23,917 nt of DNA, taken from NCBI GenBank assembly GCA_046048055.1, contig JBJOGW010000041.1, forward strand, positions 1 to 23,917, read 5' to 3'. This DNA comes from SYAC01 sp046048055 (GTDB lineage: Bacteria > Planctomycetota > Phycisphaerae > Phycisphaerales > SM1A02). The notes beneath the pieces were generated by a model. It had not been told where the DNA came from, did not search any database, and worked only from the letters and a program-made list of their open reading frames with translations. The position numbers were made by a program, and so were the translations under genes. Of this stretch, positions 13,822 to 21,473 are shown one piece after another; the first letter of the stretch is position 1; the number at the start of each line of letters is the position of its first letter.

Positions 13822-15483
13822 ATGAACGTTGCTCGCATCATGCCTCGTTTCCCAGCCCTGCTGATCACCGTGCTCACACTCTGCCTGATCGACTCCGCCG
13901 CCATGGCCCAGGGGGGTCCGCCGGGCGGCGGCCGCGGCGGGCGCGGTGGTCGCATGTTCGGGCCCATGGGTCGGTCGCTCGACGCGGTCACCGAGATCCG
14001 GGAGCAGTTCCAGCCGCTGCTGGGCCGGCGCGACGTGGTCTTGATGCGCGATGAGCTGGGTCTGGATGAGGGGCAGGTGGCGGTGGTGGAGTCGCTGGTC
14101 ACCGACTACGACACCCGATTCTCGGAGGCCTCGGATGCCGCGCAGGAGGAGCAGCGGGGACTGATGCGGCGGATGTTCCAGTCCTTCATGGGCGGCAGCA
14201 CGCGAGAACGCTTCCAGGAGTCGTTCCAGAAGATCCAGGCGGACCTGGAGCAGATGGCCGTCGAGGCGGGTGGCGAGCTTCCGCCCGAGATGCGTCGTCA
14301 GTACTTCCGCGAGCAGATGCAGAAGATGAGCGAGTCCATCCAGCAGGAGCGCGAGGCCAGCGGCGAGGCGGCGCAGACTCGCGCCGTGGCCGCCGAGATG
14401 GTGCAGGCCGCCGAGGCGTGGCGCAAGGAACGCAGCCAGATGGATCAGGAGGTGATGGCGGGCGTGAAGGCGTCGCTGAAGGAGTCGCAGGTTGGCCAGT
14501 GGGACGCCTTCGACCGCTTCCTGCGGCGCGAGAAGACGCTGCCCCGCGGGCGACTGAGCGGCGAGGGGGTGAACCTGTTCACGGTGATCGACGAGGCCGA
14601 CCTGCCTCGCGAGAGCGTCGATGCCCTGACCGAGATCCTGGACCAGTACGAGATTCGTCTGGACGAGGCACTGCGGCGCCGCAACGAGTACCTGGCGCAG
14701 AACGAGGTGCGGGCCCTGAAAGCCATGCAGGCGGGTGATGCCAGGGAGATGGAGCGGATCGCGGAGCGCATGATCGACCTTCGCAACGCCGTCCGGAACG
14801 TTCATGAGGAGGCCCGTCAGGCGGTGGTGGCGGCCCTGCCCGCCGATCAGGGCGCCAAGGTGGAGCGGGCGGCCCTCTCGGCGGCGTATGGACGCGTGTA
14901 TCGGCCCACACGGGCCAACCGCGCGTTCGAGACGGTGATGGAACTTGAGGACCTCGATCCGGAGAGCCGAAAGTCGGCGGAAGAACTGGCTGCGCTCTAT
15001 CAGACCGAGTTGGACGCCATGAACCAGCGCATCGCCCAGGCCATCCGCAAGAGCGAGCCCGAGCGGCTGCGCGAGGAGGCGGTGCGGGCCGCGGGACTGC
15101 TCTACGGGGGCGGACGTTTCTTTGATGGGCCGCCGCAGGATCCCGCCGACGAGCTCTACGAGAAGCGTGGCGAAATGACGGACAACTACGTCACCCGCCT
15201 GGCGGCACTGCTCACGCCCGAGCAGGCGGCCAAACTTCCGCAGGGGACCGGTCGGGACGACGGTCGCTGGCAAGGCCCGTTCGGCAGCTGGACCATCCGT
15301 GACATGCCTGAGGACGCTCGAGAGGCCGCCAAGGCAGCCGACAAGGATGGCAACGGCATCATCGAAGGCGACGAGCGACGCGAGTTGATGCGCGGCATGC
15401 GAGGGGACCGCGACGGTGGTGACAGGCAGCGAGGTGACGGCACCAGAGGCGGCCGTGGCGGTGGTGCAACCGCTGGCAACTGA
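13822..15483 (+). CDS. Exported helical protein with LTxxQ-like repeats and C-terminal EF-hand
   Basis: This 553-residue protein has a signal peptide (about 1-29, ending AAMAQ) and then a Gly/Arg-rich stretch (31-44). The body is long, charged and predicted to be helical. A motif recurs at 79-104 (LGLDEGQ...LVTDYDTRF), 259-283 (ADLPRES...ILDQYEIRLDEA) and 376-400 (EDLDPES...LAALYQTELDAM). Segments like LTPEQAAKL (464) and LPADQGAKV (339) recall the LTxxQ motif of Spy/CpxP periplasmic proteins. A canonical 12-residue EF-hand loop, DKDGNGIIEGDE (507-518), lies near the C terminus and ends in a Gly/Arg tail. I do not recognise a named family; a periplasmic chaperone-like or calcium-responsive role is inferred. 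The N-terminal ATG is used; Met7 is an alternative. Confidence 0.8.
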   Translation: MNVARIMPRFPALLITVLTLCLIDSAAMAQGGPPGGGRGGRGGRMFGPMGRSLDAVTEIREQFQPLLGRRDVVLMRDELGLDEGQVAVVESLVTDYDTRFSEASDAAQEEQRGLMRRMFQSFMGGSTRERFQESFQKIQADLEQMAVEAGGELPPEMRRQYFREQMQKMSESIQQEREASGEAAQTRAVAAEMVQAAEAWRKERSQMDQEVMAGVKASLKESQVGQWDAFDRFLRREKTLPRGRLSGEGVNLFTVIDEADLPRESVDALTEILDQYEIRLDEALRRRNEYLAQNEVRALKAMQAGDAREMERIAERMIDLRNAVRNVHEEARQAVVAALPADQGAKVERAALSAAYGRVYRPTRANRAFETVMELEDLDPESRKSAEELAALYQTELDAMNQRIAQAIRKSEPERLREEAVRAAGLLYGGGRFFDGPPQDPADELYEKRGEMTDNYVTRLAALLTPEQAAKLPQGTGRDDGRWQGPFGSWTIRDMPEDAREAAKAADKDGNGIIEGDERRELMRGMRGDRDGGDRQRGDGTRGGRGGGATAGN

Positions 15484-15526
15484 CGTGCATCCGGCTTTCT
15501 CCATCCGGACCGTGGGGCCGGGGCGG

Positions 15527-15532
15527 TAGGCT
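15527..15532 (+). promoter_or_regulatory. Candidate -10 of the Gfo/Idh/MocA gene (leaderless type)
   Basis: TAGGCT ends 6 nt before the ATG at 15539. No SD lies between them. Confidence 0.4.
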
Positions 15533-15538
15533 CTCCGG

Positions 15539-16984
15539 ATGGTCTTTCGCGCCTCCACTCGTCCACAGACCGCTCCGCAGGCAACCCCGGCACGTCTTTC
15601 CCCGGACGTGCTGACGCGTCGCCGATTCCTGAGGGGCGCGGCATCGCTGGCGGCCCTGCCGCTGATGCCGCGACTGGCTTGGGGCCGGACGGTCGGTGCC
15701 AATGAGCGACTGAGCGTGGCCAAGATCGCGGTGGGGGGGATGGGCTGGAGCGACCTGAACGAGATCGCCACGCACACGGGGGTGCACATCGCCGCAGTCT
15801 GCGACGTGGATGCCCGACATCGCCCAAAGTTGCGGGAACGCTTTCCCGACGCGCCATGGTTCGGCGACTGGCGCGAACTGCTGGCCACGCTGGGTGACAA
15901 GGTGGATGCCGTGGTGATCAGCACGCCCGACCACATGCACGCGCCGATCTCGATGCGGGCCATGCAGCTGGGCAAGCATGTCTACTGCCAGAAGCCCCTC
16001 GGGCACTCGGCGCTGGAGAACCGCAGGCTGGCCGAGTTCGCCGCGGCGCATCCCAAGGTGGTCACGCAGATGGGTACGCAGCGATCGGCCATGATCGGCC
16101 GCCGCCAGCAGCTGGCCCTGCTCCAGGAGGGTCGGGTGGGACGCATCGAGTCGATCCACGCATGGAGCGACCGCCCGATGGGGTGGTGGCCGCAGGGCGG
16201 TCCACGGCCCACCAACAATCAGCCCGTGCCCGAGTGGTTGGCATGGGACCTGTTCCTTGGCGTGGCACCGGATCGGCCGTATGTGCCCGACGCGTATCAC
16301 CCGTTCATGTGGCGTGGCACCTACGACTTTGGATGCGGCGCACTCGGCGACATGGGCTGCCACATCCTGGACTATCCCTTTCTGGCCGCGGGGCTCACGT
16401 ATCCCGTGCAGGTGCGAGTGGATGCCAACGACGGCACCGAGGACCAGTACCCGGCGGCCGAGACCATCACGCTCACCTACGCCTCCACGGAGCGGACCAT
16501 GCCCGGTGGCGTGAAGTTGACGTGGTACGACGGCGGTCGCAGGCCCACCAATGCCTCGCTGGGGATTCCCGAGGGCGTGGACATCCGAGGCAACGCGGTG
16601 GTGGTGATCGGCGAGAAGGGCGTGATGCTCTGCCCGCTCGATCCTGAGCGGAACAAGGACGGCCAGATCACGCTCTCCGATGAGCCGCTCATGTGGGATC
16701 GCTCCGCCAAGGCCGTGAAACTGGAACTGCCCAGGCTGGATCGCCGCAACCACTGGCACCACTGGATCGACGGGTGCTTTGGCAAGGCCAAGCCCGAAGC
16801 GGGCTTTGGCTTCGCCGGCCTGCTCTGCGAGAGCCTGAGCGTGGGGGCGGCGGCCAGCCGATTCCCGAACCGCGACCTGACGTACGACGCCAAGGCGATC
16901 GCCTTCCCGCAGGAGCCCGCCGCGTCGGCGCTGCTTCGCAAGCCCTACCGCGCGGGCTGGAGTGTGGACGGGCTGGCGGGTTGA
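15539..16984 (+). CDS. Tat-exported Gfo/Idh/MocA-family oxidoreductase
   Basis: This 481-residue protein has a twin-arginine signal, TRRRFLRGAAS (26-36), followed by a hydrophobic stretch ending near LAWG (46-49). The N-terminal Rossmann domain shows AVGGMG, AAVCDVD, STPDHMHA and QKPLGHS (151-157), where Lys152 corresponds to the catalytic lysine of the EKP motif. The C-terminal domain carries GCGALGDMGCHILDYPF with the conserved His. These enzymes use NAD(P) on sugars or inositols, and Tat export allows folding with cofactor before transport. Such proteins are abundant in planctomycetes; the substrate is unknown. The Tat signal starts about 25 residues in, so a shorter N terminus is possible, but the immediate TAGGCT hexamer supports the first ATG. 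Confidence 0.92.
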   Translation: MVFRASTRPQTAPQATPARLSPDVLTRRRFLRGAASLAALPLMPRLAWGRTVGANERLSVAKIAVGGMGWSDLNEIATHTGVHIAAVCDVDARHRPKLRERFPDAPWFGDWRELLATLGDKVDAVVISTPDHMHAPISMRAMQLGKHVYCQKPLGHSALENRRLAEFAAAHPKVVTQMGTQRSAMIGRRQQLALLQEGRVGRIESIHAWSDRPMGWWPQGGPRPTNNQPVPEWLAWDLFLGVAPDRPYVPDAYHPFMWRGTYDFGCGALGDMGCHILDYPFLAAGLTYPVQVRVDANDGTEDQYPAAETITLTYASTERTMPGGVKLTWYDGGRRPTNASLGIPEGVDIRGNAVVVIGEKGVMLCPLDPERNKDGQITLSDEPLMWDRSAKAVKLELPRLDRRNHWHHWIDGCFGKAKPEAGFGFAGLLCESLSVGAAASRFPNRDLTYDAKAIAFPQEPAASALLRKPYRAGWSVDGLAG

Positions 16985-17000
16985 CGGCGGCCGGCTTGGC

Positions 17001-17429
17001 TCAGCGCTCGCGCACCACTTCAGGCAGCGTGCAGACGAAGCCGATCAGGGGGCTCTTGTCATCCATCTGCGCCTGCACCAGCACGATGGGCGTGGGCTGG
17101 TAGTAGCGGAACCAGCCTCCCTGGAACGGGCCCTCGCCCCGCACGTCCCAGAAGGTGTCCAGGGGAACCTCGACGGTGCGGCCGCTGGGCAGGGCCTCGA
17201 CCTTGGCCATGTACCGCTGGTTGAGCCAGAGATCGAAGGTGCCGTAGCTGGTGGCCGTGGCATTGACCAGCCTGATGCTGTGCGGACCCGGGATCACCTG
17301 CACCTGGGCCACCGAGCCCTGTTCCAGTTCCGATGGATAGCGGCGGGTGGCCTTCTGCGGTTCGTAAGGCACCGCGCGGCAGCCCGATGCGGCAAGAAGG
17401 CACAGGAGCGTGAGCACGGCGCGCGTCAT
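17001..17429 (-). CDS. Small predicted lipoprotein of unknown function
   Basis: This 142-residue protein starts MTRAVLTLLCLLAASGCRAV, a short signal with Cys17 in AASGC as the likely lipidation site. The mature part is mostly beta: it contains SIRLVNATATSYGTFDLWLNQ, split over about 54-74, and later GWFRYYQPTPIVLVQAQM. This looks like a small immunoglobulin-like or beta-sandwich fold, but no family is recognised. The ATG at 17429 is chosen because a signal peptide begins there and TATCCT lies 10 nt upstream; the longer open frame runs into divergent dus. It is convergent with the Gfo/Idh/MocA gene (16 nt apart). Confidence 0.75.
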   Translation of the reverse strand: MTRAVLTLLCLLAASGCRAVPYEPQKATRRYPSELEQGSVAQVQVIPGPHSIRLVNATATSYGTFDLWLNQRYMAKVEALPSGRTVEVPLDTFWDVRGEGPFQGGWFRYYQPTPIVLVQAQMDDKSPLIGFVCTLPEVVRER

Positions 17430-17439
17430 GCGAACGGGC

Positions 17440-17462
17440 AGGATAGCCCGCGGCGCTATCCT
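17440..17462. promoter_or_regulatory. Symmetric divergent promoter: AGGATAGC-N7-GCTATCCT
   Basis: A perfect 8-bp inverted repeat (17440-17447 and 17455-17462) places TATCCT on both strands. The plus-strand copy ends 7 nt before the dus ATG and the minus-strand copy ends 10 nt before the lipoprotein ATG. Both genes lack an SD. The two -10 regions face away from each other with 11 bp between them, so polymerases could exclude one another. Confidence 0.5.
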
Positions 17463-17469
17463 TGACGCC

Positions 17470-18600
17470 ATGAGCGTGGAACTGAATCCTCTGCCGCGGC
17501 CTGAGCGAGCCCTGTCGGCGCCGCCGGAGGAGATCGCCCGTTCCACGAGCATGGATCCGCGCATCCCGGCGCTGGTGCCCGGCTTCGACGCGCCGTTCTT
17601 CCAGGCGGGACTGGCCGGATACAGCGACGGCGCCATGCGTCTGGTGGCGCGCGAGCACGGGGCGCCGTTCTGCATCACCGAGGCGTTGCTGGACCGGACG
17701 CTGCTGCTTGGGGGCAAGGGCCGCCGGAAGGAGGACCCCGACCTGATCGCCAGCGAGTGCGGCCTTGGTGACGTGGAGGACAATCGCGTGGCGGGACTGG
17801 ACGATCATCCGATCGCGGGGCAGGTGATGGGCACGCATCCGGACGAGATGGCCGCCGCCGCCGATCTGCTGGTGCGGATGGGCTACGACGTGGTCGACGT
17901 GAACATGGCCTGCCCGGTGAAGAAGATCCGCTCGAGCAGTCGCGGCGGACACTTCCTGCGTGAGCCGCAGGCCGCCGTGGATGTGCTGCGCGCGGTGCGG
18001 CAGGCCGTGCCGGCCACCGTTCCATGCACCGTGAAGCTTCGCCGCAGCTGGGACGACACGCCGGAGATGGCGGCGCTCTTCGAGCGCGTGTTCGATGCGG
18101 CCTACGAACTGGGCTACGCCTGGACCACCGTGCATGGGCGCACCGTGGTGCAGAAGTACGAGGGCTACGCCAGGTGGGAGGTGCTGCGAGACCTGGTGCG
18201 CCGCCGTCCGGATCGCCTGGTCTTTGGAAGCGGGGACATCTGGAGCGCTCAGGACATCTTCGCCATGCTGGACTTTGCCGGGGTGCAGGCCGTGAGCGTG
18301 GCCCGTGGCTGCATCGGCAATCCATGGATCTTCCGGCAGGCTCGGGACCTGATGGCAGGCCGCCCGGCCAGGGAACCATCGCTGGCGGAGCAGCGGCAGG
18401 CGCTGCTGCGGCACTGCACCTTTGCCGAAACCATCCATGGCGAGCGGAGCGCCGGCCGCCGCATGCGCAAGTTCGGCATCAAGTTCGCCGCCCATCATCC
18501 CTCTCCGCAGGCGGTGAAGGAGGCCTTCATCCGATGCGAGACCATGCAGCAGTGGCGGGCCGTGATCGAGCATCACTACATGCCAGGGGCCACCGGCTGA
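17470..18600 (+). CDS. dus: tRNA-dihydrouridine synthase
   Basis: This 376-residue flavoenzyme reduces uridines in the tRNA D-loop. It has the FMN TIM-barrel motifs AGLAGYSDGAMR (46-57), DVNMACPVKKI with catalytic Cys148, TVKLRRSW (Lys189), VHGRTVVQKYEG, FGSGDI and ARGCIGNPWIF. Residues 1-40 are an N-terminal extension relative to most Dus proteins. Even so, the ATG at 17470 is favoured by the TATCCT hexamer 7 nt upstream; Met28 (STSMDPR) is a shorter alternative. The subfamily (DusA, B or C) cannot be assigned securely. The 3' end overlaps the convergent FG-GAP gene by 25 bp. Confidence 0.93.
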   Translation: MSVELNPLPRPERALSAPPEEIARSTSMDPRIPALVPGFDAPFFQAGLAGYSDGAMRLVAREHGAPFCITEALLDRTLLLGGKGRRKEDPDLIASECGLGDVEDNRVAGLDDHPIAGQVMGTHPDEMAAAADLLVRMGYDVVDVNMACPVKKIRSSSRGGHFLREPQAAVDVLRAVRQAVPATVPCTVKLRRSWDDTPEMAALFERVFDAAYELGYAWTTVHGRTVVQKYEGYARWEVLRDLVRRRPDRLVFGSGDIWSAQDIFAMLDFAGVQAVSVARGCIGNPWIFRQARDLMAGRPAREPSLAEQRQALLRHCTFAETIHGERSAGRRMRKFGIKFAAHHPSPQAVKEAFIRCETMQQWRAVIEHHYMPGATG

Positions 18601-19970
18601 GCGATGTCCGCGGCCCGCTCGGTCGCCATGGGGACATGAGGCCCGGATGGATCGAACGGAGGACCATCGCGCTCGAACACGGTCACCGAACCGGGTGCCG
18701 GGTCCGCCTCGGGATCACCCAAGCGACCCACCGCGATGCATGGGCCGTCCACCGCCACGCCGTGCCCGATCAGGGCCGAGTCGCCCGCATGTCGCGGATC
18801 CAGTCGCTGCTCGTGCCAGCCATCCGCGGGATCCCGTTCGAACACGAAGGCGCAACCGCTCAGGTCACCGCGCACGCTGTCCGCGGTGGCGCCAACGACC
18901 ACGCGGACGCCATCCGTGGCCAGAGCCGCGCCAAACCCATCGCCTTCGCGCCACGCACCCGGTGCGAGCATGTCCGTGCATCGCCATGATCCGGCCACGC
19001 GCTCGATGACCCATGCGGCCCCACGGTCCAGGTGCGAGCGGGAGGCTCCGGGACGCGTGGCTCGCGGAGCCCCGCCCACCAGCAGTCCGTCTGAAGCGGC
19101 CACTGCGGCTCCGAACCAGCTTCGCGGGCCAGCGGGGCAGCCCACCGAGCCATCCCACCGCCACGATCCGCGGATGCGGCGATAGAGGTGCACGCGTCCC
19201 GCCAGGGGACCTTGTGCCGAATCGCCGGGAGCGCCCACCAGCATCGTTTCACCGCTCAGGGCCACCGAGATGCCGAACAGCATGCCTGTGGCGGGATCCG
19301 GTGGCGCCAGCGTCTGGGTGTGGATCCACGCACCCATCGCGTCCCGCTCGAAGACCTCGACCGCGCCCGTGTCGAGGCCACCCTCGTCGGCCTTGGGCGC
19401 ACCGATCACGAGCGTGCCGTGATCGAAGGCCAGCGCGGTGCCGAACAGGTCGCTGGTCGAAGGCCGTGGGCGTCGCAGCGTGGTCACCAGCGGCCATTGG
19501 TCGTGTCGCACGGCATGCACGAAGACGGCGCCAGCCTGGAACGCGCCATCACTGTCGTGAGGCGCGCCGATGACCAGCTCGGTGTCCGACAGGGCCAGCG
19601 CCGCCCCAAGGTGCGATCGAGCCTCGCCAGCCGGGTGCGCGATCTGCGCCACGGATCTCCAGCGGCTTCCCGCTCGCCTGTACACCTGCACGCCGCCCAC
19701 GTCGTGACCCAGATCCCAATCACGGGCTGGCGCGACGGCAAGCATGCCTTGGTGCAGGGCCACCGCCGGACCGATCGCCCATGCCGCGTCGGCCGGCGGT
19801 TGCAGCGATGCCGCCTCCCTCCACGCGGATCGCTGCCAGCCCCTGTAGGCGCCGCCGGCGGGCGCCGGCGAACCATCCGTGTCCGCCGGCGCCCCGCCCA
19901 CCATCGCGCCCCACGCGGCGCATGCCGCCACCATGCGCACCGCGCTGGCGCGGATCCTGGAACCGTCCAT
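18576..19970 (-). CDS. Exported seven-bladed FG-GAP repeat protein
   Basis: This 464-residue protein has an N-terminal export signal (MDGSRIRASAVRMVAACAAW..., likely cleaved near GGAPA). Seven FG-GAP_2-type blades follow, such as LGAALALSDTELVIGAP, FGTALAFDHGTLVIGAP, FGISVALSGETMLVGAP and FGAALATDGVRVVVGA, each ending in a GAVxVFER-like strand. This is a complete seven-blade propeller. It is a paralogue of the N-terminal propeller of the 809-residue protein at 11221-13650, but lacks the linker and the calcium-loop VCBS half. The ATG at 19970 is chosen because AGGAGG sits 7 nt upstream; ATG 19976 is too close to the SD. Surface binding or an adhesion role is inferred from the family. Confidence 0.85.
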   Translation of the reverse strand: MDGSRIRASAVRMVAACAAWGAMVGGAPADTDGSPAPAGGAYRGWQRSAWREAASLQPPADAAWAIGPAVALHQGMLAVAPARDWDLGHDVGGVQVYRRAGSRWRSVAQIAHPAGEARSHLGAALALSDTELVIGAPHDSDGAFQAGAVFVHAVRHDQWPLVTTLRRPRPSTSDLFGTALAFDHGTLVIGAPKADEGGLDTGAVEVFERDAMGAWIHTQTLAPPDPATGMLFGISVALSGETMLVGAPGDSAQGPLAGRVHLYRRIRGSWRWDGSVGCPAGPRSWFGAAVAASDGLLVGGAPRATRPGASRSHLDRGAAWVIERVAGSWRCTDMLAPGAWREGDGFGAALATDGVRVVVGATADSVRGDLSGCAFVFERDPADGWHEQRLDPRHAGDSALIGHGVAVDGPCIAVGRLGDPEADPAPGSVTVFERDGPPFDPSGPHVPMATERAADIAQPVAPGM

Positions 19971-20146
19971 GGTCATCCCTCCTCTGCCGCCTCGTGCGGC
20001 GTTGTCCGTGTCGAGCCGATGCACGGTAACGCTGTCCTCTTCGTCTTCGCGAAGCCGTGGACCTTTTTCCCGCAAGTTCCGCGGATCGCAAGGCCGGTGC
20101 CGTGACGTGCCAGGCGGCGGGAGGTCCGCACGGGCCGGGCCACGGT

Positions 20147-20152
20147 TACCCT
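20147..20152 (+). promoter_or_regulatory. Candidate -10 of the dienelactone-hydrolase-like gene (leaderless type)
   Basis: TACCCT ends 7 nt before the ATG at 20160. There is no SD between them. Confidence 0.4.
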
Positions 20153-20159
20153 GCGATGC

Positions 20160-20924
20160 ATGGAAACCGAACGGCTTGACTACGCCGATGGCGACGTGGT
20201 GTGCGAGGCCTACGTGGCCCATGATCCTTCGACGACCGGCGTTCGCCCCGCGGTGCTCGTGTTCCACGCGTGGGCGGGCCAGGACGACTTCGCCCAGGCC
20301 AAGGCGGAACACCTGGCGCGGCTGGGCTACCTGGGCGTGGCGGTGGACATGTACGGCAAGGGACGCCGTGGTGGCACGGTCGAGCAGAACAGCGCGCTCA
20401 TGACCCCCTTCATGAAGGATCGGGCCATGCTGCTTCGGAGGGCGAGCGCCGCGTGGAACTTCGCCAGGCACCATCCGCTCGCGGATGCGCACCGCATGGG
20501 TGCGATCGGCTTCTGCTTTGGCGGGCTGTGCGCCATGGACCTTGCCAGGGCCGGACGATCAGGCGTGCAGGGTGTGGTGTCGTTCCATGGCCTGCTGCAC
20601 GCGCCCACAGGGGTTCAAGCCGGACCACGGCCCATGCACGCCCGCGTGCTGGCCTGCCATGGCTGGAACGATCCCATGGCCAGGCCGGCGGATTTCGAGG
20701 CCTTTGGTCGCGAGATGACCGAGCGTGGCTGCGACTGGAACGCGATGGTGTTTGGCCACCGAGGCCACGCCTTCACCAATCCTCAGGCTTCGGATCCCAA
20801 GGGCGGCATGCAGTTCTGCCCCCTGGCCGAGCGCCGGGCCATGGCAGCCATGCAGGATTTCCTGCACGAGTGCCTGGTGCTGCAGCCGAAGGCCACCGTG
20901 GGGGCATGCCCGGTTCCCATGTGA
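20160..20924 (+). CDS. Dienelactone hydrolase family alpha/beta-hydrolase
   Basis: This 254-residue protein shows the DLH-type nucleophile elbow GFCFGG with Cys119, Asp171 in HGWNDPM and His203 in GHRGHAFTNP, a complete Cys-Asp-His triad. LVFHAWAGQDDF near residue 33 forms the oxyanion region. The family hydrolyses cyclic esters such as dienelactones, but many members act on other esters and the substrate here is unknown. No signal peptide is seen. The gene appears monocistronic, with TACCCT 7 nt before its ATG, and is divergent from the FG-GAP protein gene over 189 bp. Confidence 0.9.
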   Translation: METERLDYADGDVVCEAYVAHDPSTTGVRPAVLVFHAWAGQDDFAQAKAEHLARLGYLGVAVDMYGKGRRGGTVEQNSALMTPFMKDRAMLLRRASAAWNFARHHPLADAHRMGAIGFCFGGLCAMDLARAGRSGVQGVVSFHGLLHAPTGVQAGPRPMHARVLACHGWNDPMARPADFEAFGREMTERGCDWNAMVFGHRGHAFTNPQASDPKGGMQFCPLAERRAMAAMQDFLHECLVLQPKATVGACPVPM

Positions 20925-20946
20925 GCGATGGGCCGTGCCCGCGCGA

Positions 20947-21213
20947 TCAACGCCTGCGTCGAATGGTGACCAGGCCCGCGATGCTGGCCAGTGCAACCGC
21001 TCCAGGCGCGGGAATCACGGTCGCCACCAATGACTGTCCGTTGTAGCCCTGCAGCGTGCTCGATTCCACGCTCACCTGCCAGGACAGGCCTTCAGGAAGG
21101 GTCGGTGCAACCAGCGTTCCGCCCCAGATGAAGTTGCCAGTGGTCGCGATCAGTTCGAAGCGGTCGCCCAGGCTGGGCATGCGCGATGGCATCCGAGAAA
21201 TCCCCGGAGTCAA
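20947..21213 (-). pseudogene. 5'-truncated PEP-CTERM-type sorted protein remnant
   Basis: The last 88 codons of a minus-strand frame end in VIPAPGAVALASIAGLVTIRRRR, split over 66-88. This is a PAPG-type PEP-CTERM signal with motif, hydrophobic helix and basic tail. The preceding part (LGDRFELIATTG...LPEGLSWQVSV) matches the beta-rich end common in such exported proteins. There is no signal peptide and no ATG, GTG or SD upstream, only a TTG at 21213; the frame closes at a TGA at 21291-21289 with unrelated residues before it. Substrates of exosortase need both signals, so this is most likely the 3' remnant of a larger gene. A short expressed ORF is less likely. Confidence 0.65.
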
Positions 21214-21473
21214 ACCCGACGCCCTCTCGGACCGTGATTCGCAGGTGCTAAGGCAAAGCGGGAACCGGGATCCGGCATCCTCGGAGGTTCAGCCAGATGC
21301 CGTCGGGATCCGGCCTCGAGTGCGTTCCAAGCGATTGGCGAGCGTCGACCCAATGCACGATGCATCACGAAGTCGCGTTACAGATTGCGGAATCTTGCTA
21401 TCCTCGGTCAGGAACCTTGCTGAATACGGTCTCTGGGGACCGATCGTGTTAAGGTTCTACCTTCCGAGGAAAC
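21214..21473. other. Intergenic region upstream of the HTH regulator
   Basis: 260 bp without a supported gene. It holds the debris edge of the PEP-CTERM remnant, two copies of GGGATCCGGC (21267-21276 and 21305-21314), and the regulator's promoter-proximal palindrome. It is visibly richer in A+T near 21360-21460 than the neighbouring genes, as expected for a promoter region. Confidence 0.5.
21451..21463 (+). promoter_or_regulatory. AAGGT-TCT-ACCTT palindrome overlapping the -10 of the HTH regulator
   Basis: A 13-bp interrupted palindrome contains TACCTT (21458-21463), which ends 10 nt before the ATG at 21474. A GAGG lies 4-5 nt before that ATG. The palindrome could be an autoregulatory operator. 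Confidence 0.35.

Noticed and set aside
20045..20054. Perfect palindrome CTTCGCGAAG between DLH and FG-GAP genes as an operator
   Set aside because: It is short and GC-typical with no paired copy or clear promoter context; chance is plausible.
21267..21314. Direct repeat GGGATCCGGC twice, 38 bp apart, as an attachment site
   Set aside because: GGATCC-like strings are common in this GC-rich window, and there is no integrase or mobile gene nearby.
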